The position numbers and the translations under genes are program-made. From Cryptomeria japonica (Eukaryota; Streptophyta; Pinopsida; Cupressales; Cupressaceae), in contig NC_081411.1 in the NCBI RefSeq assembly GCF_030272615.1, forward strand, positions 829,240,897 through 829,304,896: a stretch of 64,000 nt of DNA, read 5' to 3'. How positions within the stretch are numbered: position 1 is the stretch's first letter; the number at the start of each line of letters is the position of its first letter. This document shows, one piece after another, positions 48,701-59,117 of this stretch. Under the pieces are notes generated by a model. That model was given only the letters and a program-made list of their open reading frames with translations, was not told the DNA's origin and made no database searches.

Positions 48701-51700
48701 AGAAGCCCACAGTCACCGAAGACACCTAGGCACCTCCAATTAAAGCAGCAGGTAGCTATTTACTAGGATGAGGGTTACCCAAAGCTACTCAAGTAGGTTG
48801 AAACTGCACTGATCTACTTCCAAACTAAGAGTGAAGCAATCAAGATTTCCAGATAGACTTCTGACAAGTTTCAACAATTTGACAAACTAGTCAATAGCCT
48901 AGTAGTCTATGTGAATAAAGCCGTGGAGGAAAAATGAACTTGTCCAGAAAGGCAAGCTTACCTCTCTTGTTGAAGATCAAGTCTGAGACATTGATCATAA
49001 ATATGTCATAGGGTTCAATTAAAGTACCAGTAAATGGGTAGAATCCAATGTTCCTCAAGGCCCTGGAGGTCTAAAAGAAGGATGAATCAGGAGTGGACAT
49101 GTTGGGAACTGAGATGAGCAAACCAGCTAGTCATCAAGTACAGTAATGAAATCACTGAGAGAAATCACCTCAATTCTCAATATAAAATATATCTTTGCAA
49201 CATAATCAAGCATGAAAACTTAAGGAAAAGAGAAAAGGTCAGTTGGGGTCAAATGGGGAGTGAAACTGATCCAAAATGGATCAATTATAATATGTAAAAA
49301 TTAAAACATTTTGCCTATCGTGTAACACATTCAATTGATTCCATGTATGCAAAGAATCAACATTTATAAAAAAACAACACCTTGAAGATAATAGAGGCAA
49401 ACTTCAATCTACAGGCATGCATTGAGCAATCCAGGAACAGAAACCCTCAGTAGCAGGAACTTACTACAGGGAATCAGCATCCACATAGGGATCTAGAGAA
49501 CTCACCATCAGAACTTGATTTTCAAGTATACATGTTGGGCACACAATCTGCAGAATCAGAGAATCAACAAGAGATTTGAGCCTAAATTACCCAACACTGA
49601 TTTCACCACTATGTCAACATCAGAAAAATAAGCAGAACAAAAAAAAATGCACCCCATTTGTTCACTGTATGAGAGAGAATGAGGCCGTTGAAGTAGAGAT
49701 CAAAAATCACAAAATGAATCCATGAGGCCAATGATATTCAGGCTTATCCAAGGAAAGCAGGCCTAATAATAGTTCAAGTGACATTCAAGGTATTTTCATA
49801 TACATATACACACAACATGAACGTATACCTATATACATGTATGCGTATGTTATATGAATAACTATACATATATGTACATATAATATATACACATACATAC
49901 CTATTCGTGTTGTATGTATGTGTAGCACATCCACAAGCACACAAACTCACACATACACACTTGCAGCCACACTCACACACCATGTTGCGAAAAAATAACA
50001 TATGAATTTCAAATCCTAAAATTGAATTATATGAAACTTATTTTACTATTATCCATTGCCATTAGCTTTAGAATTGTAATAAGGATCATTGCTTATTAAT
50101 TTTACATACCTGTAAAGATTTGTTCTTCAGATAAATAAGGCCTTTATCGCCCACACTAACACATCCAACCAATGCTAAGTTCTCAAGATGACATAGACGT
50201 GTAAGAGATTCAAGACATTTGTTGGTTATCTGCAGCAAAAAAACTCTTTCAGCATGCAGGGATCCAATTTGAGCATGATAAATTCAGTCACATTTGCAGA
50301 GATCCAATTTGAGTATGATAAATTCAATCACATTTGCAGGGAACCAATTTGAGCATGATAAATTCAATCACATTTCAGTTGTACTAAATTTTGGGCTTAA
50401 TTCAAAATGCATGAAACTAGTAGAAATTTGCATTCCTTGAATTATATCAAGGTAACAATTTCTATATACTGTGTTTATGAGAACAATTAGCATGACTCAA
50501 GACTTCTCACCATTATAATTCGATCACTGCAAATAATCAGATCCTGATATGAAAATGCCATCTAAGAATTCATTACTATGTACGAAACAAACTTAAACTC
50601 CAACGCTTAAATCTAAATATTTAGCAGTGATGGAGAATCATACCAACATGACTTAATTGGAAGGAGAAAAAAGAAATGGTATGACTATGTTTAGACTAAC
50701 TGAATGTATTCAAACATTGTTTAAGATGTATGGAATCATGGGCATTCTATGAACATTTCTCCTTGTTATATGCAAAGGCATATATGTGTGATTGTGTGTA
50801 GTATATTGCATATGGATTAAATGTGCGGCTTAAGCAATAGCAGCCTGCTACCAAATAATGCCTAACTGAAACATTGGTTAGAAGAAAACGCTATTTAAAG
50901 ACCAAGCCTTCTAGAATATATGCATATTTAAAAATTCTCATGTCTAGTGAACTTTGATTGCCTTGCATCGGGAGAATTTCAGTGGCCATTACTGGTGAGT
51001 TGAACTTTTTTTATTGTAAATTGAAACTGAAGACAGAACTCAATTTTTATTTAAAAAATATTCCTTCAAGATTTTATTCTGAAGTAAACAGCTTCTGGAT
51101 TTGATATTGTGCAAGTTTTAATCATCAAACTAGGTAACACACAAACTAGGTAATCTTTATAGAAACCGAGATATAGTTTTCATTTTCACCGAATTAAAAA
51201 ATATGAGAAATCATATTGGAAAATATTAGCCAAGATTCATAGTTTCTAGATTCTGTACTGATGTATGATTACTTAGAACTTTCCCTATCTGTATTAAAAG
51301 TTTCATCTTCAACAACCACACATTATTGAAAAGGGGAGAATTGCCATTTTCAAGGCACAATGTGTCATAACAGAACCAAAAACCTTAATTTTGCCTTGAC
51401 GACAAGACCTACTCATAAATGCAGAAAAAAAAAGAGACGGGATTGATAGCAAAGCTTAAATCAGATTCATACCTGTAAGTAAGAAAGATCAAGATTCCGC
51501 AGCTCCTTGCATTTGACAGCAACCAGCTCAACTCCAAGGTCTGTAACCCCTACACACCACTTAAGATTCAGAGTCTGCAACTTGTTGCATCCGACAGCTA
51601 TGCATCCAAGACCCATGTCAGTGATTTGCTTGCATTTCACTAGCTTCAATGATTTCAAGTTCTGGGCATGTGCTATAGCTTCAGCTGTATAATCTGTGAA

Positions 51701-52105
51701 TTCAGTACAATTGGAAAGATCAACCTCAACCAAAGATTGACAACGTTGAACCAGCTGTGCTATACCAAAGTGAGTGAAAGTCCACAACTTTGAGAGGTTG
51801 ATGGAAAGCAAACGATTCCCAATGAGTCGAGCCACATGCCCTAAACTTTCATCTGTCATCTGGGAGCAAAGGGATAGGTCTAAATGCTGAATTTTGTTGT
51901 ATCTCTGCAAAATTCTCGGTAGTAACTGTGATCTCATTAACTGTACTGTCTTCCTAGACCTCGCTTCCAAAGAGAAAAAATGCTTGCTGACTAGGCACCA
52001 TGACTTTCTGTCTGTGGGATCCTGCAGTTTCTCGAGAATAGTCAAAAGTATCTCATCATCCAGCAAACCCATAATTGAGCTATACTGAACAGCCGCTCTC
52101 TTCAT
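45730..52105 (-). CDS. FBL3: F-box/LRR-repeat protein, FBL3 family (7 exons)
   Basis: Seven exons join in frame with GT-AG introns: 51,473-52,105; 50,110-50,229; 47,434-47,538; 46,919-47,309; 46,660-46,789; 46,227-46,521; 45,730-45,987. They total 1,932 nt, 643 residues plus stop. Residues 13-55 form the F-box (LLDDEILLTILEKLQ). The rest is cysteine-rich leucine-rich repeats of the form L..L.L..C..ITD.GL..IA..C, ending HGCTIRWMDKP. The family is the substrate-binding part of SCF ubiquitin ligases, and Arabidopsis FBL3 is similar in length and repeat order. The target is unknown. The exon 6 acceptor was chosen at CCAG before ATCCACAGG because the next AG gives a stop. The intron 4 donor GTTCCA is weak. 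A downstream Met at residue 12 is an alternative start. Confidence 0.93.
45969..46215. repeat. 82-bp tandem triplication over the exon 7 acceptor
   Basis: Copies begin at about 45,969, 46,052 and 46,132 with CAATATGAAAAATTTA-like words. The first copy holds the true acceptor (minus strand TTTCTGCAG, then GTAAATTT). The second retains a complete TTTCTGCAG, then ATAAACTT, and the third has lost the AG. The array fills most of intron 6. Confidence 0.85.
49790..49935. repeat. TA/CA-rich microsatellite-like stretch in intron 2
   Basis: Mixed ACACAC, TATACA and ATGTAT words run for about 145 bp inside the 2.57-kb second intron of the F-box gene. Nothing else recognisable is seen in that intron. 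Confidence 0.7.
50256..50376. repeat. 40-bp tandem repeat, three copies, in intron 1
   Basis: Units GCAGGGATCCAATTTGAGCA (50,256), GCAGAGATCCAATTTGAGTA (50,296) and GCAGGGAACCAATTTGAGCA (50,336) lie within 150 bases of the exon 2 acceptor. On the minus strand each unit has a TGC... boundary and a TTTATCAT-like stretch. Confidence 0.9.
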
Positions 52106-52560
52106 TTCAAGAGATTGAAATCATATACCAGCGCTTGAAGGTTTCCTAATTCCAAAGCAATGTGTGAACCCAACCTAAACTCTCCTTTGGGATTTAAGAC
52201 ACCAGAGATAAAATCCACCTCCTATTATTCATTTAGATACTGCCTCATGTTCTTCATCAGACACACTCAATTCACGTTTCAATCCCCCGCTGCCGCAACC
52301 CAAATATAGCCTTTCAACAAGAACCAGATTTCACCTCTAAATAAAAAACCCAGATGAAAAACTTCCCAGTTGATACCCGTGAAAGAAATCTTCCTAAGCA
52401 ATTTCAAACCTCAACGACTTCGATTTTCTCGAGGTAGGCAATTCTATACACTATAGTAGCGCAAATTTCGAAAACATGAAACGTGCCAATTCAATCCAGC
52501 AAGCTATGCCTGAGTGCATTACATAGAGCTCAAGTGCATTCCATTTTTCCGTACAATGTC
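52106..52560 (-). promoter_or_regulatory. Likely 5' leader and proximal promoter of F-box gene
   Basis: This non-coding stretch upstream of the ATG at 52,105 is less AT-rich than the flanks. I see no confident TATA box, so the transcription start cannot be placed. The next possible reading frame upstream starts at 52,801. Confidence 0.35.
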
Positions 52561-52612
52561 TTTCATTGGCACTTCTGCTATTCTGACAGGCCCTTGATTT
52601 GGAAAAGTAATT

Positions 52613-52801
52613 TCAAACAGGGTCAATAGAAAGTACAATGCCAGGTACTTCATTAATCGATTTCCCACATATTGATGCTGGAGGTAGGTTGTAGGTCCCA
52701 TTCAGGCAGGTTGTGTGTGTACCGCTTCGTACCTCCCCGGAGATAACCGGTAGGATAAAAACTGAAAAGAGGATCAAACGTATTGTTTTCTTCTTGTCCA
52801 T
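52613..52801 (-). CDS. Possible 62-aa secreted peptide or upstream frame
   Basis: The frame from ATG 52,801 begins MDKKKTIRLILFSVFILPVI, a basic start plus hydrophobic core typical of a signal peptide. A likely cleavage site is near SG-EV, followed by a short tail with two Cys (CLNGTYNLPP, ASICGKSI). The upstream ATG at 52,870 extends it with no better support. It lies on the same strand as the F-box gene, about 0.5-0.7 kb upstream of its start. It may therefore be an upstream frame in a long leader, an independent small gene, or chance. I recognise no family. Confidence 0.25.
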   Translation of the reverse strand: MDKKKTIRLILFSVFILPVISGEVRSGTHTTCLNGTYNLPPASICGKSINEVPGIVLSIDPV

Positions 52802-52870
52802 GGGACACTCAGAACATGATTGTAAATTAGGTTTATGGATTGTAGTGCTCAGACTATGAGTTGTACGCAA

Positions 52871-54164
52871 TTTATTATTATTTCCTTTTAATTTGCTTGG
52901 GGTAATATATGGACAGTGATTAAAAAAATTGAAAATTGAAAGTTTCTAACATGCTAATAAACAAGAAGAACAAATGAGAGGATAAGAATCCGTACAATGT
53001 TTTCTAATTGTTATTTAGGTTGGTTTTAAAAATATAATTAAATATTGATAATTTGGAATAATTGAATATGGGGAATAAATATAATTAGTTTGATAATAGA
53101 AGGATGGAATAAATACTGTTTATTTATAAAATTGATTTGTTTTATAATTTGAAATAGTAAATATAGACTAGTGAATTGTCTATGAAATATAATATTTAGA
53201 TCTATTTGTGTAAGGATGAGCCTAACTTTAAGGACAACTCTATGACTACAATCATGGCATGTATTCGTGAACTTATCTTATGTTATCTTCACATTGTTTT
53301 TCTTCACTTCATCTTATGTACTTTGATGTTCAAGATGCTTCTTAGTATTTGTGGAGTGGTGACCTTAAAAAATATCTTAATAGGATTGATATTGCCTCAT
53401 CACGAGCTTTTACCTAGATAAATCCTTAAAAATTCAATAATATCAAAAACAACAATTTTCAACCATGTGAATGCTTCTAAAATGATTGTTTAGAGTTGGA
53501 TTCCTTTTAGAGCATCAATTGTGCATGATATTCAAATTATTGTTTGATTTATAAGTGATTAGAGTGAGTTCATTGAATTCCTTTAAATATAAGAACATAT
53601 CATCAGAATGCAAAAAATTATTTGTTAGCCCTAGGCAAGAAGGGTAAAGGAGGGAAGTTAGTCAATTTTGAATTAAAATATTTAATTAGGGTGGGACAAG
53701 TCCATGACTGTAAGGATGATTCCACAATTATGCACTAGGCTTAGGACATAAAAGGTCTCAATTACAATGGATCGTGTGTGCATGGGAATAGGTGCGAGCA
53801 TTGAGAGCAATGTATAAGTGAATAGGGAAAATGTATAAGGGTGCATGAGCATATGAAAGGGAGCTAGGTGGTGGGAATAGAAAGAGATAATATATTAAGG
53901 TATATGGATAGCATAGGGAAAGGAGTTCGACTGTACATAAGAATATGTCATCTATCAATATGTCTATATATCAAAGCATTCCCCTCCAAATAGAGAAAAA
54001 AACTAAATGAGAAATGATATGTATGGCTATGCAAATTTTACCATAGCATAAAATCACATACACTAAACTTGTATTATAAATTAATTAAATAGTGATGAAC
54101 AATATATAACTCTAGATAATTGAGTTGAGTTAAGATATATATATAACAACAAAAGAATATGATG
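52871..54164. other. AT-rich intergenic stretch
   Basis: I see nothing I can support as a gene. A 71-codon frame at 53,206-53,421 (+) is hydrophobic and has no recognisable domain. Confidence 0.5.
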
Positions 54165-54420
54165 ATGAAGAACGCTCATCTAAGGGAACAGTCACTTTAC
54201 TTTTGGGATTTAGGCCAATAACGAAGGATGTGGTTTGTCAAGTCCTTGATTTAGATCTCACATATAACATACTTTTGGGACATCCATGGATTCATGAAAT
54301 GAGAGCAGTTCCTTCAACTTATCATCAGTGCATCAAATTTCCATACAATGGAGTTGAAGTGACAGTTCAAGGTGATCCTAATCCATTCATGTATTGCAAC
54401 AATATAATTTATAGCATATG
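54165..54420 (+). pseudogene. Gypsy protease-region fragment (Tat/Ogre-like)
   Basis: The frame shows TKDVVCQVLDLDLTYNILLG, then HPWIHEMRAVPSTYHQCIKF, which is the conserved C-terminal protease block of Tat-lineage gypsy polyproteins (usual form LGRPWIH). It is cousin to the block at 36,488-36,694 but from a different subfamily. No flanking pol or LTR is recognisable. It stands next to the foldback at 54,612. Confidence 0.7.
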
Positions 54421-54754
54421 CATTATGATTCATCTTATAAATCCAATCATATTTATACCAATCAAGCTATATCAGACTAGAAAATGTGTTATGCACCCTA
54501 AATTTGATGTGTGGCCTTGAACTTGAAGTTGCAGCCTCATATATTGGATCTTCACCCTTTAAGAACATGAACTCGCTTAGTAAGTAGGAGATATTTTCCA
54601 CAACAATTTAAATTATGATATTGCTATTAGGATTAAATTGTGTAGTTTTTGAGTCAAACTCATTGACCCATGTTTAATGAGTAATGGTTCACAAGAACTC
54701 ATCTCTCATGAGAATGGATGGACCACTTAGCACTCATTGCATCTAGGTGATGCT

Positions 54755-54824
54755 CACAGGGCATTCCTATAAGGTCACCCATCCCACTATTACTCCAACT
54801 CAAGCGAACTTAACCACAAAGTTT
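54755..54824 (-). ncRNA. 5S rRNA-like segment, left arm (pseudo)
   Basis: On the minus strand AACTTTGTGGTTAAG is followed by CGCTTGAGTTGGAGTAATAG and GGGATGGGTGACCT. It keeps CGCTTG, which is closer to 5S than in the other arm, but is worse elsewhere, so the two arms have diverged separately. Confidence 0.78.
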
Positions 54825-54844
54825 CCTCCAAGGTTAAACCAATT

Positions 54845-54915
54845 AAACTTTGTGGTTAAGAACTCTTGAGCTAGAGTAGTATTGGGATGGGTGACCTCTC
54901 GAGAATGCCCTATGC
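54845..54915 (+). ncRNA. 5S rRNA-like segment, right arm (pseudo)
   Basis: The segment AACTTTGTGGTTAAG ... TAGAGTAGTATTGGGATGGG continues into TGACCTCTCGAGAATGCCC. Compared with the plant 5S consensus from memory, the block from CTTG to GACCTC has about 30 of 35 bases the same. The 5' half of 5S is missing, so this is a derived promoter segment and not a functional rRNA gene. Confidence 0.8.
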
Positions 54916-55070
54916 TTCACCTTTGTGAGCATCACCTAGATGTAATGAGTCCTAAGTGGGCCATTCATTCTCATGAGAGATGGATTCTTGTGAACCACTA
55001 ATCATAAAACATGGGTCAATGAGTTTGACTCAAAAACCACACAGTTGAATCTTAATAGCAATGTCATGAT

Positions 55071-56617
55071 GACCCCTTTTAAATATCTAGAATTGGAGGT
55101 CTTAAAAAACACTAGTAGATATTTTTATCAAATAGAGGAATTTATGTTTTACCTCAATTGCAATCAATCAATGTTAAACCAATTTAAGACAATTGAAAAG
55201 TTTGAAGACATGTCATATAGAATGTAGATGCCTATGTATTGGTCCTTACATGAAAGCAAATGTTGATGCAATAATTTATCTATAATACTTTGTAAAGACT
55301 CTTGGATCCTTCAGTGTTTGAGAATTCTTAGATGATTAAATGAATCAAGGAATTAACCTTTTATATAATACCTTAGGGTTCAAATTTGATTATATTTAAT
55401 GCTTAATTTAACAAGTAATTTCCATATGAGGTAAAGTTAGCTTGAATTTTAGAAATAGGGGTCAAGGTTACACTTGCAATCCTAAACTATGCACTCAAGG
55501 CCACACTTTTCATCTAGACCCAAATTTAGAAATAGGGGGATTGGGAATCAAATTTGACTCTATAATGTCCCATTTTCAATGAATTCATGTTAGAACCAAA
55601 TGTATTTTTCCCTTTTATTTTTTATATCATACACCTAATCAATCCCAACCATATTGGTCTTAGGTTATTTAGGTATTATGGTTTTCATGTCCAAACTTAT
55701 GCATACAAGATTTCAATCAAATTTTCAAAAAAATTCATATTAGCATACCTTCCTTTCAAACCTTACTCCTTCCCTTTTCCTTTCAAATCTTACTCCTTCC
55801 CTTTTCCTTTCAAAGGCTTCAAACTTCTCCCTATCATTGTACCTTTCCTCCAACTTATACTTTCACTTCCTCTTGTCGATCATTAGACTCCATCCTTTAC
55901 ATACTTTTCGTCCATCATCTGCCTTTCACCTTGTTTTCCTTCAAAGTATTGAACTCTCTATCCTAGTAACATACCTACTGATCAAACATAAACTCCTTGA
56001 ATCCCAAACATTGGTATGAGTTTTACTATATCCCCAACTCCTAAACCTTAACATTACCACCATTTTCATAGTTAATTTCTACCTATCCCTCCATAACTCA
56101 AGATGTTGTTAATGTATACTTTTCACATAAATAATTCTAGAAGGTATTTTCTTTCCCAAGAAAAATATTATATTTATTATTTTGGTCATAAATTATCATG
56201 TTTCTATAACATTGGAAGGGGAAGATGCATGTGCTTCATTTTTTTTGGTGGTTGCAATCCTAGCCCCTTGGTCATTGTAACTCTAAATCATTGTTTTGAG
56301 AGAACACTCATTTTGATCATGGATTTTCATATTATCAAAATTTGGATGTGTTCCTAGAAATTTTAGCCTATTTTTCTTTATTGAAACCCAAAAAATCACT
56401 TAGATCACATGTTGTTCAAAGTGTTAGACCTAAGGACAAAAACCTTTAAATTTGTAGAGAACTAGAGGATGAAGACCCTTTAGTCTACAAGTTGAGGATA
56501 AAAATCCTTTGACCTAGTAAGATGAATTCATTTAGAGTTCAATAAAGGATCACATTTCTATAGATTTGATCTACATCATGCTAAGTACATGTAATTCCTA
56601 CCAAAATACCCTAGAGA
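55071..56617. other. AT-rich stretch with no recognised gene
   Basis: No domain, LTR or splice structure is evident. A short duplication of CTTACTCCTTCCCTTTTCCT lies at 55,763-55,812. Confidence 0.5.
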
Positions 56618-56864
56618 CACTAGTACATTTGGGCCTAATTTCCGACTGCTAATTGTTGGATTTGCGACGATCAAATGTCGGTCTTCCAACAAACTTTACC
56701 GTCGAAAACTTATCGTCGGAATTTCCGACGATGCCATTTCTGTTGGATTTCCGACGGATGTTATGATTGCTCCTCGACAACCGTCTGACATGGCAGTGAT
56801 GTTGGATATACAGCATCCTCGTCGGACGTTCCTTTAGTTGTCATCGGAATTTCGACAGCGAGAG

Positions 56865-57970
56865 ATGATGTGGGTCAAACGGCTTTGCCGTCGGTGAATG
56901 AAAGCATTGAACGAGTTCTATTTTTAAAAATTGCATTAAACATTTTAATTTATTTGTTTCAGTGTTATTTGCAAAAAATGATTATCAATGATGTTTCCTT
57001 TCTCCAAGAATTGTCTAGGATCTTTCCATCAGATAATATGTAACATCGAATGACTAATTTTTTTCTTTACAAATGCTTATTTAATTTAATTATTATCTGA
57101 GTGTGAATTAAAATTTATACTTGTACGAAAGTAGAACATACAAGCTTTAGAGTCATGTGCAAGAAAATTTCCTAAAAGAAAGCAAGCAGGCATTATCTTG
57201 AATGACATAGAAACAAGCTCATCAGCTACCTAGAAGAGAGCAATTGGAGAAAAGAAGAGGAAAGTGTTAAAGGGTGATAAATAGATAGATAGTATGCAAT
57301 ACAAACAAACAATGTCTGGAGTGTCTGATGTGATGGCTCTAATTTATGTCTGGAGGAACTAACTGGTTTTGGAGTTCCTGCGAAACCTATTGGGCCACGC
57401 TTGGAGGAAATCAATGTGTTCATGCAAGGAGCACCTTTTTTCTATTATGAGAATGATACTTTTGCACTGAGGGATATTTGGAAGTCAATATCCAAAAATT
57501 TCTATAGTGTGGAACTAGAGTTGGCAGACTCAAAGTAATTTTCAGCTTTCAGAAGACCAAGAGGTTATGTACATAATCTCCCAATTGAAGGGCAATTTCA
57601 AGCATTACCTCTCCCCCCCATGACTATTCAGGAAGCACTTCCTCAGACAAAGGACTATTGGCCTCCATGGGATCAAAGAAAAAAATTGAAGCATAGACTC
57701 TAGATGATGTGGTGGTGTCCTTCGTGAAGAACTCTGCACTATAATTGAAAATTCACGAGGGAAACTGCAAGATAGTGAAGAGAAATACAATCTTGAAAAG
57801 TGGGAAGAATGGATCTTGGTTTGGGTGGGGCCAAGTCAGGTGGCTCCTCTAGAGGTTGACAAGATAGAAATCATATTAGGATTTGAAAAAGATCACACTC
57901 ATGGAACTTCGTGTGCGAGTGATCGATTGTGGTGTTTGGGTAATGAATTCCAAATAGATACAGTTGCATT
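56865..57970 (+). repeat. Left arm of 1.1-kb inverted repeat
   Basis: It pairs with 58,014-59,117. Four checked places agree: 57,940-57,970 with 58,014-58,044; 57,600-57,680 with 58,300-58,380; 57,180-57,235 with 58,755-58,810; and 56,890 with 59,090. About 43 bases separate the arms. The inner 600 bp encode DRM; the outer 480 bp do not resemble the part of the protein I know. Confidence 0.93.
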
Positions 57971-58010
57971 CCAAATGGGTAATGTCTTGATTAAAGACTT
58001 TTATCTTGAT
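57362..58010 (+). pseudogene. DRM: DRM-type DNA methyltransferase fragment (sense arm)
   Basis: The translation gives, in order, GAPFFYYEN (motif VI region), LADSK-stop-FSAFRR, PRGYVHNLPIEGQFQ, LPPPMTIQEALPQTKDYWPP, then after a frame change ILVWVGPSQVAPLEVDK, LGFEKDHTHGTS and LGNEFQIDTVA (motif X region). This is the order found in plant DRM enzymes, whose catalytic motifs are circularly permuted (VI, IX, X before I to V). At least one in-frame stop (about 57,537) and one frameshift (about 57,703) make it non-coding as protein. Over 200 codons run on with no sign of introns, which suggests capture from a spliced transcript; I cannot check this here. Confidence 0.88.
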
Positions 58011-58013
58011 GGC

Positions 58014-59117
58014 ATGCAACTGTATCTATTTGGAATGCATTACCCAAACACCGCAATCGATCACTCGCACATGAAGTTCCACAAGTGTGATCTTTTTCAA
58101 ATCCTAATATGATTTCTATCTAGTCAACCTCTAGAGGAGCCACTTGACTTGGCCCCACCCAAACCAAGATCCATTCTTCCCACTTTTCAAGATTGTATTT
58201 GTCTTCACTATCTTGCAGTTTCCCTCTTGAATTTTCAATTATAGTGCAGAGTTCTTCACGAAGGACACCACCACATCATCTAGAGTCTATGCTTTAATTT
58301 TTTTCTTTGATCCCATGGAGGCCAATAGTCCTTTATCTAAGGAAGTGCTTCCTGAATAGTCGTGGGGGGGAGAGGTAATGCTTGAAATTGCCCTTCTATT
58401 AGGAGATTGTGTACATAACCTCTTGGTCTTCTGAAAGTTGAAAATTACTTCGAGTCTACCAACTCTGGTTCCACACTATAGAAATTTTTGGATTTTGACT
58501 TCCAAATATCCCTTGGTGCAAAAGTATCAATCTCATAATAGAAAAAAGGTGCTCCTTGCATGAACACATTGATTTCCTCCAAGCATGGCCCAATAGGTTT
58601 CGCAGGAACTCCAAAACCAGTTAGTCCCTCCGGACATAAATTAGAGACGTCACATCAGACACTCCAGACATTGTTTGTTTGTATTGCATACTATCTATCT
58701 ATTTATCACCCTTAAACACTTTCCTCTGCCATTCTCCAATTGCTCTCTTCTAGGCAGCTGATGAGCTTGTTTCCATGTCATTCAAGATAATGCCTGCTTG
58801 CTTTCTTTTAGGAAATTTGCTTGCACATGACTCTTCAACTTGTATGTTCTGCTTTCGTACATATATAAATTTTAATTCACGCTCAGATAATAATTAAATA
58901 AAATAAGCATTTGTAATGAAAAGATTTAGTCATTCGATGTTACATATTATCTGATGGAAAGATCCTAGACAATTCTTGGAGAAAGGAAACGTCATTGATA
59001 GTCATTTTTTGCAAATAACATTGAATCAAATAAATAAAAAATGTTTCATGTAATTTTAAAAAGTAGAACTCGTTCAATGCTTTCATGCACCGATGGCAAA
59101 GTCGTCTGACCCACACC
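58014..59117 (-). repeat. Right arm of inverted repeat (antisense DRM)
   Basis: This is the reverse complement of the left arm with scattered substitutions, so the DRM sequence lies on the minus strand. A + strand transcript across 56,865-59,117 would fold on itself. Changes between the arms seem few and even; for instance the 57,180-57,235 pair differs at only about three places. Confidence 0.92.

Larger units (their letters stand above)
54612..55070. mobile_element. Foldback element with 5S rRNA-derived arms
   Basis: Two arms (54,612-54,824 and 54,845-55,070) are inverted copies around a 20-base spacer. The inner 70 or so bases of each arm match the 3' half of plant 5S rRNA: GTTAAG, then a CTTGAGCTAGAGTAGTATTG-like box region, then GGGATGGGTGACCT. 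That covers most of the internal RNA polymerase III promoter (part of box A, the intermediate element, and box C). In both arms the 5S sense runs outward from the centre. Outer parts of the arms are not 5S. Cassandra retrotransposons and SINE3 elements carry 5S-derived promoters, but there as direct LTR copies or heads, not as inverted arms. Confidence 0.85.

Noticed and set aside
53206-53421. 71-codon hydrophobic frame
   Set aside because: It has no family likeness, no regulatory context and is within the range expected by chance in AT-rich DNA.
54755-54915. Functional 5S rRNA genes
   Set aside because: Only the 3' half is present in each arm, with many changes. The 5' half, terminator and tandem array are missing.
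57226-57790. Minus-strand frames in the left arm of the DRM inverted repeat
   Set aside because: They are antisense shadows of the DRM-like + strand translation.
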